From the NCBI RefSeq assembly GCF_000308535.1, contig NZ_BAFW01000008.1, forward strand, positions 1 through 64,000: a DNA stretch of 64,000 nt, given 5' to 3'. Position numbers and translations under genes: made by a program. The stretch's first letter is position 1; every line of letters begins with the position of its first letter. The notes under the pieces were generated by a model. The model did no database searches, was not told where the DNA came from, and saw only the letters and a list, made by a program, of their open reading frames with translations. Positions 1 through 8,188 of the stretch are shown here, piece by piece. This DNA comes from Nocardia cerradoensis NBRC 101014 (lineage in GTDB: Bacteria; Actinomycetota; Actinomycetes; Mycobacteriales; Mycobacteriaceae).

Positions 1-1
1 G

Positions 2-1456
2 GGTGAGATCCGCCCGACCGATTCCAGCGTGCGCGCCGAGATCGCGGCGCTGTCGTGGCCGGAAACCGTTGCCTGGCTGGGTCGCCGGCTCGCCGAGGCG
101 CTGGCCTACGCCGACGAGCACGGCGTGCTGCATCGCGACGTCAAACCGGCGAACGTGCTGCTCACCGCGGAGGCGGTGCCGAAACTCGCCGATTTCAACA
201 TCAGTTTCAGCCGCGAGGTGGCCGGCGCCAATCCGGTGGCGTACTTCGGTGGGTCGCTGTCGTACATGTCGCCGGAACAGTTGGAGGCCTGCCATCCCGG
301 CTACCGCCGTTCCGCCGACGATCTGGATACCCGTTCCGACATCTACTCGCTGGGTGTGGTGCTGTGGGAGCTGCTGACCGGTGCCAAGCCGTTCGACGAC
401 AGCACCGCGGGTGAGCGCAGTGACTCCACCGCGCTGGGGGCGATGCTCGCACGTCGTCGTGCTGGTGTGGATTCGGCTGCGCTGCAACGAGTTCCGCCCG
501 ATTGTCCGGCGACACTGTGCAGGGTGTTGCGGACCTGCCTGGCGCCCACGCGTGACAAGCGGTGGTCCAACGGCAACGAACTGGCCCAGCAGTTCGAACT
601 GTGCCTGGACGCGCGGGCCCGCGAACTGGTGGATCCGGCACCCACCAGCTGGCGTTTCCGGGCGCGGAGGTGGCTGGTGCCGCTGGTACTGCTGGCCTAT
701 GGCACTCCGAATGTGCTTGCGGCCGTGTACAACACGGTGCACAATCGAACCCTGATCATCGACCGGATGAGTGCGCCCGCCCAACAGACATGGTGGATTT
801 TCACCAGCACGGTGAACGTGGTCTTCTTCCCGGTGGGCATCGTGACCGTGATGTACTTGTCGCGCTATCTACTCACCGTTCCGCGCGGTATGCGGCGCGG
901 ACGTGAGTATGACTCCCGGATACTCGCCCGAGCCAGATCCGATGCCCTGCTGTTCGGTGATCGGTGTGTGGTGGTGGCGTTCTCGCTCTGGACCCTGTCG
1001 GCGATTCTGTTCCCGCTCGTGCTGCACTTCGCGACCCACGAGCTCACCGGACAGGAGATGGTGCACTTCGTGGGCGGGCTGCTGGTGTGCGGCGCGATGG
1101 CGGTGGCATATCCGTTCTTCCTGGTGACGTTCTACATGGTCCGCTGCGTCTACCCGCTGTTTCTCCGGCACGGCGACATCAGCCCCGAGGATGCGGTGCA
1201 CCTGCGCCGGCTCGATCGCCGCTGCAACGGATATCTCGCGGTGGCGGCGTCGGTGCCACTGCTGGCGGTGGCCGGGGTGACATTCCTGCCGCTGAGCGAT
1301 ACTCCGAAGATCATCGTCGCGGTGCGGGTGTTGTGCGTGGGATCCATCGTCGCCTTCGTGGTCGCCTATGTGCTGTTCCGGGCGCTCGAGGCAGATCTGC
1401 GCGCACTGGAGCGAGTGGTGGACCCTGAACATCAGCAGACTGCCGGTCGGCTCTGA
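2..1456 (+). CDS. Membrane Ser/Thr protein kinase, C-terminal part (5' end outside window)
   Basis: The reading frame is open from base 2, so the N-lobe lies upstream of the window. Visible are the catalytic loop HRDVKPANVLL, the magnesium-loop position reading ADFNISF, then YMSPEQLEA and the C-lobe segment DIYSLGVVLWELLTG, all typical of bacterial eukaryotic-like (Hanks-type) kinases. The Gly of the canonical DFG is Asn (DFN). The second half holds about six hydrophobic segments, starting near WLVPLVLLAYG and ending near VAFVVAYVLF, so the kinase is anchored by a C-terminal multi-spanning domain rather than the single-pass plus PASTA layout of PknB. Substrate unknown; the catalytic Asp and Lys of HRDVK are intact, so activity is likely. 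Confidence 0.85.
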   Translation, partial: GEIRPTDSSVRAEIAALSWPETVAWLGRRLAEALAYADEHGVLHRDVKPANVLLTAEAVPKLADFNISFSREVAGANPVAYFGGSLSYMSPEQLEACHPGYRRSADDLDTRSDIYSLGVVLWELLTGAKPFDDSTAGERSDSTALGAMLARRRAGVDSAALQRVPPDCPATLCRVLRTCLAPTRDKRWSNGNELAQQFELCLDARARELVDPAPTSWRFRARRWLVPLVLLAYGTPNVLAAVYNTVHNRTLIIDRMSAPAQQTWWIFTSTVNVVFFPVGIVTVMYLSRYLLTVPRGMRRGREYDSRILARARSDALLFGDRCVVVAFSLWTLSAILFPLVLHFATHELTGQEMVHFVGGLLVCGAMAVAYPFFLVTFYMVRCVYPLFLRHGDISPEDAVHLRRLDRRCNGYLAVAASVPLLAVAGVTFLPLSDTPKIIVAVRVLCVGSIVAFVVAYVLFRALEADLRALERVVDPEHQQTAGRL

Positions 1457-1632
1457 GTTTCACGGATATCGGATCGGACCGCGGTGTTCCCGCGCTCCGA
1501 TCAGCGAATCGTCACCGTGATGAAGAGAGTTCGTTTCACTCCCGGATATGCGGGTATCGGATGGTTCGAGCCACCGCTGATCGCAGCCGGTCGCCGGATC
1601 GGTGCGAGGTGAGCGAAAGTGAGGAGATTGCT

Positions 1633-1788
1633 GTGATCACTCTCGGGGTTGTCCTTCTGGTTCTCGGTTTCCTGCTCGGGATTCCGATCCTGTGGACTCT
1701 GGGCATCATCGCGCTGGTCGTGGGGGCTGCACTGGCTCTGCTGGGAGCGCTGGGACGCCCGGTGGCCGGCCGCGCGCACTACTACTGA
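1633..1788 (+). CDS. Small two-helix membrane protein, DUF6131-like
   Basis: A 51-residue protein begins at a GTG preceded by GAGGAG seven bases upstream; an ATG farther up would add an unlikely polar leader. The sequence is almost wholly hydrophobic (VITLGVVLLVLGFLLG, then IALVVGAALALLGALG) and ends in a short polar tail RPVAGRAHYY. This matches the size and composition of the DUF6131 actinobacterial membrane peptides, whose function is unknown. A strong terminator hairpin follows 48 bases after the stop. Confidence 0.7.
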   Translation: MITLGVVLLVLGFLLGIPILWTLGIIALVVGAALALLGALGRPVAGRAHYY

Positions 1789-1835
1789 CGCACTCGGCCG
1801 CCGCGGGCTGCGCGCGGCAGCGACGTGAAGACGCG

Positions 1836-1865
1836 ACCGCCCCGGAAGACGATTTCCGGGGCGGT
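1836..1865. terminator. Bidirectional terminator hairpin
   Basis: A perfect 12-bp stem (ACCGCCCCGGAA, loop GACGAT, TTCCGGGGCGGT) followed by TTT sits between the convergent small membrane protein gene and the methyltransferase gene. Confidence 0.8.
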
Positions 1866-1899
1866 TTCGCATATGTCGTGCCCAGCATGGCGGGGTCCG

Positions 1900-2757
1900 T
1901 CACGCCAGCAGGACGTGCTGGCGGACGTCGATGTAGCCGTCGCGGAAGAGGTCGGCGCAGCCGGTGAGGTAGCGGATGTAGCGGTCGTAGACGGCGGGAG
2001 AAGTCAGGGCGACGGCTTCGGGGCGGTGGTCGCGGAGGGCCTGTGCCCAGAGGTCGAGGGTGCGGGCGTAGTGCGGCTGCAGCGATTGGACGTCGTGCAG
2101 GGTGAAGCCGGCCTGTTCGGCGTATTCGCCGATCCACTGCGGCTGCGGAAGTTGTCCGCCGGGGAAGATCTCGTCGAGGACGAACTTGCTGAACGCCAGA
2201 TATTCGTGGGTGAGGGGGATGCCCATCTCGCGGAGTTGGTGACGGTGGAAGCCGATGATCGTGTGCAGCATCATGCGGCCGTCCGGGGGGAGCAGGTGGT
2301 GGCAGCGTTCGAAGAACGCGTCGTAGCGTTCGCGCCGGAAATGTTCGAAGGCTCCGATCGAGACGATCCGGTCGACCGGATGGTCGAATTCCTCCCAGCC
2401 GCGCAGATGCACCTCACCGGTGCCGGTCGGCAGCCGGTCCAGCAGCTCCCGCACGTGCTCGTACTGGTTGCGGCTCAGCGTCAGGCCGATCACGCGCACG
2501 TCGTATTTCTCGACGGCGCGCAGCATGGTCGAACCCCAGCCGCAGCCGATGTCGAGCAGCGTCATCCCCGGATGCAGATCGCATTTGCCGAGCGACAGGT
2601 CGATCTTGGCGAGCTGTGCCTGTTCCAGGGTGAGGTCCGGTTCGCGGAAGTACGCGCAACTGTAGGTGCGCGTGGGATCGAGGAAGAGGGCGAAGAAATC
2701 GTCGGACAGGTCGTAGTGGGCCTGAACGTCGGCGTAGAACGGTGACAGATCGGTCAT
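1900..2757 (-). CDS. Cyclopropane/mycolic acid synthase family SAM methyltransferase
   Basis: 285 residues, the usual length of the mycolic acid methyltransferases (CmaA/PcaA/MmaA family) and shorter than E. coli Cfa. These enzymes transfer a methyl group from S-adenosylmethionine to a double bond of a lipid acyl chain, making cyclopropane or branched mycolates at the cytoplasmic face. The SAM site LLDIGCGWGS is clear near residue 67, followed by VIGLTLSRNQYEH, and the N-terminus HYDLSDDFFALFLDPTRTYS is the family signature. The ATG is chosen because AGAGG lies six bases upstream and the family starts here; a frame extension upstream lacks homology. Which lipid is modified cannot be told from sequence. 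Confidence 0.9.
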   Translation of the reverse strand: MTDLSPFYADVQAHYDLSDDFFALFLDPTRTYSCAYFREPDLTLEQAQLAKIDLSLGKCDLHPGMTLLDIGCGWGSTMLRAVEKYDVRVIGLTLSRNQYEHVRELLDRLPTGTGEVHLRGWEEFDHPVDRIVSIGAFEHFRRERYDAFFERCHHLLPPDGRMMLHTIIGFHRHQLREMGIPLTHEYLAFSKFVLDEIFPGGQLPQPQWIGEYAEQAGFTLHDVQSLQPHYARTLDLWAQALRDHRPEAVALTSPAVYDRYIRYLTGCADLFRDGYIDVRQHVLLA

Positions 2758-2933
2758 GGTGACCTCTGATGGTCGGTTTCGGGAAACGTTCTGCCTCTGA
2801 TACGAGCTACCCCGGCGGTGGGTTCGACCCGGCCGCCGCACCATGCGCGCTCGACCAGTATGCGCCTCTCGCCACGGCGCAGGGACGCGATCGGCGGATC
2901 GGCCGAGGTCCGGGCATGTGGCCGCCGGAACCG

Positions 2934-4892
2934 TCAGTCGTTCCCGCGCGCCGTCCCGCTGTCCCACGCGCTGCGCCGAAGCAGGCGCAGACCGTTGAGT
3001 CCGACGATGACCGTGGAACCCTCGTGTCCGGCGACGCCCAGCGGTAGCGGAAGGTGGCCGGCGAGATCCCAGGTGATCAGGGCGGCGATGAAGGTCGCGG
3101 CGATGATCAGATTGGCGGTCACGGTGCGGTGCGCACGGCGCGACAGGGCGATGACCGCGGGGACGGTGGTCAGGTCGTCGCGGATGACGACCGCGTCGGC
3201 GGTATGCAGGGTGAGGTCGGATCCGTTGCCGCCCATGGCGATTCCGGCGTGCGCGGCGGCGAGCGCGGGTGCGTCGTTGATGCCGTCGCCCACGGCGGTG
3301 ATCCGGTCGCCCGCGGCTTCCAGTTCTTCGATCGCGGCGACCTTACCTTCGGGCAACAGCTCCGCCCGCACATCGGTGAGTCCGAGCCGGCCGGCGAGCT
3401 GCCGGGCGGCGGCGAGGTTGTCGCCGGTGAGCAGAACCGGTGCGGCTCCGGTGATTTCGGTGAGCGCGGCGACGGATTCGGCCGCCTCGGGGCGCGCCTG
3501 ATCGGAGAGGCCGAGAATCGCGATCGGCCGGTGCTCGTGGCGCACGATCACAGCGGTATGCCCCGCGGCTTGTATCTCGGCCACGATGGCCGCGGCGTCC
3601 GTGTCGGGCGAATCCAGCAGTGCGGCAGGCGATCCCACCTCGATGAGGTGACCGTCCACGGTCGCGGTGACGCCGCGCCCGGGTTTCGCGCTGAAGTGGT
3701 CGACGGGCGGCGGGGCGAGTCCGCGTTCATGACAGGCGCGGACGACTGCCGTGGCCAGCGGATGCTCGCTGGAGTATTCCGCGCCCGCGGCCCAGCGCAG
3801 GACTTCCTCGGCCGTGTACGGGCAATCGGGCAGCACCCGGATATCGGTGAGTTCCGGGACACCGCGGGTGAGCGTGCCGGTCTTGTCGAAGGCCACGCGC
3901 GTGGTGCTGCCCAGCCGTTCCATCACGACGGCGGATTTCACCAGCACGCCGTGCCGGCCGGCGTTGGCGATCGCGGCGAGCAGCGGCGGCATGGTGGACA
4001 GCACCACCGCGCACGGTGAGGCGACGATCATGAACGTCATGGCCCGAAGCAGCGAGTCGCGCAGCGCCGCACCGAAGATCAACGGTACGGCGAAGACCGC
4101 GAGCGTCACCGCGACCATGCCCACCGAATAGCGCTGCTCGATCTTCTCGATGAACAGCTGCGCCCGCGCCTTGGTCCGGCCGGCCTGTTCGACCAGGGCG
4201 GCGATCCGGGCCACGACCGAGTCCTCGGCCCGGCGCCCGACCCGCACGCGCAGGACGCCGGTGCCGTTCGAGGTTCCGGCGAAGACCTCGTCACCGGGTG
4301 TCTTGTCCACCGGCATGGGCTCGCCGGTGATGGTTGCCTGGTCGACCTCGCTCGCGCCCGCCACGACCGTGCCGTCGGCCGCGATGCGATCTCCGGGACG
4401 GACCAGGATCACCTCACCCACTTCCAGATCCGCTGCCCTGACGGTCGTTTCGACGCCGTCGTCGATCCGGGTGGCGGTGTCGGGTGCCAGATCGAGCAGG
4501 CCGCGCACCGAATCCTCGGTGCGCGCGGTCGCGAACGCCTCCAGTGCGCCCGAGGTGGCGAAGATGACGATCAGCAGTGCGCCGTCGGTGATCTGCCCGA
4601 TCGCGGCGGCGCCGATCGCGGCCACCACCATCAGCAGGTCGACGTCCAGAGTCCTTTCGCGCAGGGCGCGCACTCCGGCCAGGGCGGGTTCCCAGCCGCC
4701 GGTGAGATAGCAGGCCAGATAGAGCGACCACCACACCTCGGGAGGTGTATGCAGGAGCCGGGCCACCGAGCCGGCCGTGAAGAGCAGGAGTGCCGCTGTG
4801 GCCCAACGGATTTCGGGAAGCGCGAACAACCGCGTCCGCCGCGTGGGTATCGCCGTGAGCGCGGCGGGACGCGTGGCGACCGGTGCGGACAC
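2934..4892 (-). CDS. ctpJ: P1B-4 type Co/Ni-exporting ATPase, CtpJ-like
   Basis: 652 residues from a GTG with GGAGG eight bases upstream. It lacks an N-terminal heavy-metal domain. Order of motifs: TITGE actuator loop (about 187-191), transmembrane SPC metal site (292-294), phosphorylated Asp in DKTGT (336), SEHP (375-378), GDGINDAP hinge, and a C-terminal HEGST motif in the last helix. SPC plus HEGxT is the hallmark of P1B-4 ATPases, which pump Co(II)/Ni(II) (and in some cases Fe or Zn) out of the cytoplasm. It is divergently transcribed from an NmtR-type regulator with a palindrome between them, as in the nmtR-ctpJ pair of M. tuberculosis. The metal specificity is inferred from this context. 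Confidence 0.9.
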   Translation of the reverse strand: MSAPVATRPAALTAIPTRRTRLFALPEIRWATAALLLFTAGSVARLLHTPPEVWWSLYLACYLTGGWEPALAGVRALRERTLDVDLLMVVAAIGAAAIGQITDGALLIVIFATSGALEAFATARTEDSVRGLLDLAPDTATRIDDGVETTVRAADLEVGEVILVRPGDRIAADGTVVAGASEVDQATITGEPMPVDKTPGDEVFAGTSNGTGVLRVRVGRRAEDSVVARIAALVEQAGRTKARAQLFIEKIEQRYSVGMVAVTLAVFAVPLIFGAALRDSLLRAMTFMIVASPCAVVLSTMPPLLAAIANAGRHGVLVKSAVVMERLGSTTRVAFDKTGTLTRGVPELTDIRVLPDCPYTAEEVLRWAAGAEYSSEHPLATAVVRACHERGLAPPPVDHFSAKPGRGVTATVDGHLIEVGSPAALLDSPDTDAAAIVAEIQAAGHTAVIVRHEHRPIAILGLSDQARPEAAESVAALTEITGAAPVLLTGDNLAAARQLAGRLGLTDVRAELLPEGKVAAIEELEAAGDRITAVGDGINDAPALAAAHAGIAMGGNGSDLTLHTADAVVIRDDLTTVPAVIALSRRAHRTVTANLIIAATFIAALITWDLAGHLPLPLGVAGHEGSTVIVGLNGLRLLRRSAWDSGTARGND

Positions 4893-4942
4893 GAGAAACC
4901 TCCGAAGGTCGGGAGCGGACAACCCGAGAATAACAGAACACG

Positions 4943-4956
4943 TGAAGAGGTCTTCA
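4943..4956. promoter_or_regulatory. Candidate NmtR operator
   Basis: Inverted repeat TGAAGA-GG-TCTTCA lies in the 94-bp divergent gap between ctpJ and nmtR, 31 bases before the nmtR ATG. ArsR/SmtB proteins bind such imperfect palindromes. Assignment rests on position and symmetry only. Confidence 0.5.
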
Positions 4957-4986
4957 TGTATACCTGGTCGGCTAAACTCCACGGTT

Positions 4987-5349
4987 ATGGGACATGGCGT
5001 CGAGGGTCGCGATCGGCCGATTGCCCGGCTGGACAGTGAGTCCGCCGCGCATGTGGCGACCACCCTGCAGGCGCTGGCCACGCCGAGCCGGTTGCTGATC
5101 CTCAGCGAACTGCGCCAGGGGTCGCGGCCTGTCTCCGAACTCGCCGAGGCGGTGGGGATGGAGCAGTCCGCGGTCTCCCATCAGCTCCGTCTGCTGCGCA
5201 ATCTCGGGCTCGTCACCGGAACCCGCGCCGGGCGCAGCATCGTTTACAGCCTCTACGACACCCACGTCGCGCAGTTGCTGGACGAGGCGGTGTATCACAG
5301 CGAGCATCTGCGTCTCGGCCTGTCGGATCGACCGCGAACGGCCGGCTGA
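4987..5349 (+). CDS. nmtR: ArsR/SmtB family nickel/cobalt-sensing repressor NmtR
   Basis: 120 residues. The N-terminus MGHGVEGR and the core TLQALATPSRLLIL, MEQSAVSHQLRLLRNLGL and GRSIVYSLYDTHVAQLLDEA closely follow M. tuberculosis NmtR as I recall it. NmtR derepresses the adjacent exporter when Ni(II) or Co(II) is bound. The alpha-5 ligands are present at Asp91, His93, His104 and His107, and the N-terminal Gly2-His3 site is kept, while the two C-terminal tail histidines once proposed as ligands (109 and 116) are Arg and Pro here. The winged-helix recognition helix spans roughly residues 60-72. Its start is fixed by the conserved N-terminus. Confidence 0.93.
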   Translation: MGHGVEGRDRPIARLDSESAAHVATTLQALATPSRLLILSELRQGSRPVSELAEAVGMEQSAVSHQLRLLRNLGLVTGTRAGRSIVYSLYDTHVAQLLDEAVYHSEHLRLGLSDRPRTAG

Positions 5350-5574
5350 GGACGTTTCGGGGCGCTTTCGTCGACCTTCCGGTCCGGTGGCGAGTCGGGG
5401 CTCCGTTTGTCTGCGCCGACGGAATCGGCCTGTGGTGGCGTCGGTAGGTGCCGGCGATTTCGCGGACGTCGACTCGGTTCGTCCGATATCGCGCCGGTAG
5501 CGCGGCCCTTTCGTGCGCAGTTCATCCCGTTCCTGTTGACAACGCCCTGACCCTCGCGCACACTGCTCTTATTA

Positions 5575-5589
5575 GAGAGCGCTGCTCTC
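5575..5589. promoter_or_regulatory. Palindromic operator before the YrdB-type gene
   Basis: GAGAGC-GCT-GCTCTC is a perfect 6-3-6 inverted repeat 20 bases upstream of the ATG of the next gene; an overlapping GCTCT/AGAGC pair lies at 5564-5580. A TTGACA hexamer is at 5536-5541. The shape AGAGCNNNGCTCT is typical of TetR-family operators, but no TetR gene is adjacent, so the regulator would act from elsewhere. Confidence 0.55.
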
Positions 5590-5609
5590 AAGAGAACGAG
5601 AGGGCAGTC

Positions 5610-5954
5610 ATGCAGGAACTGTGGAAGTGGGCCAACCTGACCGTCGCGTTCGCCGTGGAGCTCGGCGCGCTGGTGGTGCTGGGACTGTGGGGATGGCGCG
5701 CCGGTGACAGCACCGTGGTGAAAGTGGTTCTGGCGCTGGGCATCCCGCTGGCCGCCGCGGTGGCGTGGGGAATGTTCGCGGCGCCGAAGGCGAGTTTCGA
5801 TATTCCGCTGCTCGCGGTGATCACCAAGGTCGTGGTGTTCGGTGGCGCCGCCGCCGCGCTGTGGGGACTGGGCCATCGGGTGGCGGCGGTCGTCTTCGCG
5901 GGCTTGGTGATCGCGAATCTGCTGGCGATAAAAGTGGGCCACCTGAATTCGTAG
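5610..5954 (+). CDS. YrdB family (DUF2568) membrane protein
   Basis: 114 residues with four hydrophobic helices and the family opening WKWANLTVAFAVELGAL. The internal ATG is chosen because GAGAGGG lies just upstream and family members start with this helix. The function of YrdB/DUF2568 proteins is not established. The promoter region carries a strong palindrome, so expression is probably controlled by a TetR-type repressor. It converges on the L,D-transpeptidase gene with a shared terminator. Confidence 0.8.
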   Translation: MQELWKWANLTVAFAVELGALVVLGLWGWRAGDSTVVKVVLALGIPLAAAVAWGMFAAPKASFDIPLLAVITKVVVFGGAAAALWGLGHRVAAVVFAGLVIANLLAIKVGHLNS

Positions 5955-5980
5955 CGCCGGCCCGGAGTACGGGCCGGCGC
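5954..5980. terminator. Bidirectional terminator hairpin
   Basis: Perfect 11-bp stem GCGCCGGCCCG / CGGGCCGGCGC with a GAGTA loop, located between the convergent YrdB-type and L,D-transpeptidase genes. Confidence 0.75.
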
Positions 5981-5986
5981 CCACGC

Positions 5987-6502
5987 TCACGGCACGACTT
6001 CGAAGACGTCACCCGGATTGACGTAGTCGTAGAAGGCCTTGGCCCCCTCGGGGGTCATCCGGATGCAGCCGTGGGACTGCTCCTCGATGGGTCCGATATG
6101 GGTGGCGATATCGCCGTTGAAGAAGACGGCCCACCGCATTTCGGCGTTGTGCATGGTGCTCCAGTGGTACGGCTCCTTGAACGCGACGTGGAAGGTGCCG
6201 GGCGGCGTCTCGTACCCGGGCCGCCCGTGCGAGATGGGGGTCGGGCCGTAGACCACGCGGCCGTTGTCCATCAGCCAGCCCTCATTGGTCGACAGGCGCA
6301 GGCAGGCGCGTGCGGCGGCCGAACACGGAGCCGAGATCTGGCCGGGCGGGGAGGGTACGAGTTGCGGAATGCCGGGGATGTCGGGGCCGCCGGGCCACAC
6401 CGGATCGGCGCCCGCGGGCACCGTGACTGCGAATCCGGCGGCCGCGATCGCGGTCGCGGCCGCCGCTCGGATCGTCCATCGGGTGATGCTCGTGCAGTTC
6501 AT
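5987..6502 (-). CDS. Secreted L,D-transpeptidase (YkuD domain)
   Basis: 171 residues with an N-terminal signal peptide (basic start, hydrophobic core AAAATAIAAAGFAVTV, likely cleavage near AGA-DP). The YkuD catalytic motif is complete: His135 (ATHIG) and SHGCIRM with nucleophile Cys146 and Arg148. Such enzymes form 3-3 peptidoglycan cross-links or attach proteins to the wall. At this size, with no Ig-like domains, it resembles the compact YkuD proteins rather than LdtMt2. The ATG is supported by GAGAGG nine bases upstream; an ATG 26 codons farther up would bury the signal peptide. Confidence 0.88.
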   Translation of the reverse strand: MNCTSITRWTIRAAAATAIAAAGFAVTVPAGADPVWPGGPDIPGIPQLVPSPPGQISAPCSAAARACLRLSTNEGWLMDNGRVVYGPTPISHGRPGYETPPGTFHVAFKEPYHWSTMHNAEMRWAVFFNGDIATHIGPIEEQSHGCIRMTPEGAKAFYDYVNPGDVFEVVP

Positions 6503-6672
6503 AGCGTCCGACCTCTCTACCCGGCCCGCTGTCCGGCCGAGCCGGGCGGCGGGCACTTCGTCGACAAGCTGGGACGGCACCGTCAGCGATCGATGTGTGT
6601 TCGATCACAGTGCATGGTTGATCATTGTGACCCGCCGCGGGCCCCGATGGTGCGGAAGAATCCGCCTTGTTA

Positions 6673-7461
6673 TCACAAATCGGGCAGACCGAGTTCCAGG
6701 TTGGGTGCGGCGATACCGCCGTCGATCTCGAGAATCTTGCCGGTGAGATAACTGCCCGCGGGGGAGCACAGATAGACGATGCCGGCCGCGATATCGGTCG
6801 GATCGCCCAGCCGATGCAGCGGCGTATCGGCCTCCATCTTGGCCTTGACCTCCGGATTCTGTGCCACTACCTCGAGTGCGGAGGTCAGCACCGAGCCGAC
6901 CGCGATGCCGTTGACCCGGATTCGCGGCGACAGATCCGCGGCGGCCAGCCGGGTCCAGTGTGCGAGCGCCGCCTTGGCCGTGCCGTAGGCGAGGAAGCCG
7001 CGCCCGGGCGCACGGCCCATCATCGAGGAGATGTTGACCACCGAGCCGCCCTCGCCGGCGAGCATGTGCGGGACCGCCGCGCGGGTGAGGGCGTGCGCGG
7101 TGGAGACGTTGAAGCGGAAGGCTTCCTCGAGGAATTCCGCGGAGGTGGTCATGAACGTGTTCGGCATGGTGCCGCCGACATTGTTGACCACGATGTCGAT
7201 GCGGCCGAATTCGGTGGCGGCGGCGTCGGCCAGTGCCGTGACGGCGTCGAGGTCCGACAGATCGCAGGCCACGGGGAGGGCGCGCCGTCCCGTCGCGCGG
7301 ATCTGCTCGGCGACCGCGTCCAGCTGCGACTGCGTGCGCGCGGCGATCGCCACATCGGCGCCCGCCTCGGCCAGGGCGAGGGCCGTGGCGGCGCCGATGC
7401 CGCGGCCGGCGCCGGTGACGACGGCGGCGCGGCCGTCGAGTCGGAATTTGTCCAGGATCAT
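6673..7461 (-). CDS. Short-chain dehydrogenase/reductase
   Basis: 262 residues with a Rossmann motif TGAGRGIG (16-23), VNNVGG, catalytic Ser in VVNISSMMG and the YGTAK Tyr-Lys pair, and the C-terminal GKILEIDGG typical of 3-ketoacyl-ACP reductase-like SDRs. The substrate is not evident. It reads away from a TetR-type regulator with palindromes between, so it is probably that regulator's target. Start supported by GAGAGGAC five bases before the ATG. Confidence 0.85.
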   Translation of the reverse strand: MILDKFRLDGRAAVVTGAGRGIGAATALALAEAGADVAIAARTQSQLDAVAEQIRATGRRALPVACDLSDLDAVTALADAAATEFGRIDIVVNNVGGTMPNTFMTTSAEFLEEAFRFNVSTAHALTRAAVPHMLAGEGGSVVNISSMMGRAPGRGFLAYGTAKAALAHWTRLAAADLSPRIRVNGIAVGSVLTSALEVVAQNPEVKAKMEADTPLHRLGDPTDIAAGIVYLCSPAGSYLTGKILEIDGGIAAPNLELGLPDL

Positions 7462-7493
7462 CGCTAGTCCTCTCGGTTGTGGTCCTCGCAGTG

Positions 7494-7530
7494 TTAAGAA
7501 TTAGCTCTTAACTGTCAAGCGCTAGTGCTT
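7494..7530. promoter_or_regulatory. Two palindromes in the SDR/TetR divergent promoter
   Basis: TTAAGA-N6-TCTTAA at 7494-7511 and AAGCGCTAGTGCTT at 7517-7530 (one mismatched pair) lie in the short gap between the SDR gene and the TetR-type gene. They are the natural operator candidates for that repressor and would control both directions. Confidence 0.55.
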
Positions 7531-7569
7531 AATCCGCTGGTAGGACGTATCGTGCTGAGGGTGGAAGCA

Positions 7570-8184
7570 GTGAGTGCCCGGGAGCGGTTGATGATGGCGG
7601 GGGAACGGCTGATCGCCGAGCGGGGATATCTGGTGCCGCTGCGCGATATCGCCGCCGCGGCCGGGCAGCGCAACAACTCGGCGATCCCGTATCACTTCGG
7701 CTCCCGCGACGGACTGGTCGAGGCGGTGGTGCAGCAGCGGCTGGCGACCCTGGAGGTGCGCCGATTGGAGTTGCTGGCGCAGCGCCCGGCAGCGGACGCC
7801 GACGACGTGCACACTCTTCTCGACGCGCTCGTCATCCCCATGTTCGAACTGGGGGCGAGTGACGAAAATTCTTATTACGCAAGGTTTCTCGAACAGATTC
7901 GCACCCATCCGGCGGTATCGGATGCGGCCAACCTGGACAGCGCCGAGCGGACCTCGGTGCGAGTGATCGTGAGCGGGCTGGACCGCGCCCTGTCGGACCT
8001 GCCGCCGCGGCTGCGGCATCGCCGGCTGCGCAGTCTCACCACGGTGCTGTTCGCGCTGCTGGCCGACCACGAACGGGCCGTCGAGGCGGGGCGGATCGCC
8101 GCCGACGATCGCGAGGCGTGGGACCAGGTCATCGACATGCTCGCCGGCACCCTCACCGCCCCGGTCACGACGCGTACCCGCTGA
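7570..8184 (+). CDS. TetR/AcrR family transcriptional regulator
   Basis: About 204 residues. The N-terminal DNA-binding domain reads ARERLMMAGERLIAERGY, VPLRDIAAAAGQRNNSAIPYHFGSRDGLVEAVV, a standard TetR helix-turn-helix; the C-terminal helices form the ligand domain. GAGG lies nine bases before the chosen GTG; GTG codons at 7525, 7552 and 7561 are alternatives, but 7525 sits inside the palindrome. It probably represses itself and the divergent SDR gene. The ligand is unknown. Confidence 0.85.
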   Translation: MSARERLMMAGERLIAERGYLVPLRDIAAAAGQRNNSAIPYHFGSRDGLVEAVVQQRLATLEVRRLELLAQRPAADADDVHTLLDALVIPMFELGASDENSYYARFLEQIRTHPAVSDAANLDSAERTSVRVIVSGLDRALSDLPPRLRHRRLRSLTTVLFALLADHERAVEAGRIAADDREAWDQVIDMLAGTLTAPVTTRTR

Positions 8185-8188
8185 CCGT

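Noticed and set aside
1825..2745. Plus-strand frame of 306 codons opposite the cyclopropane-type methyltransferase
   Set aside because: Val/Ala/Glu-rich shadow; the minus strand has a complete methyltransferase with a ribosome site.
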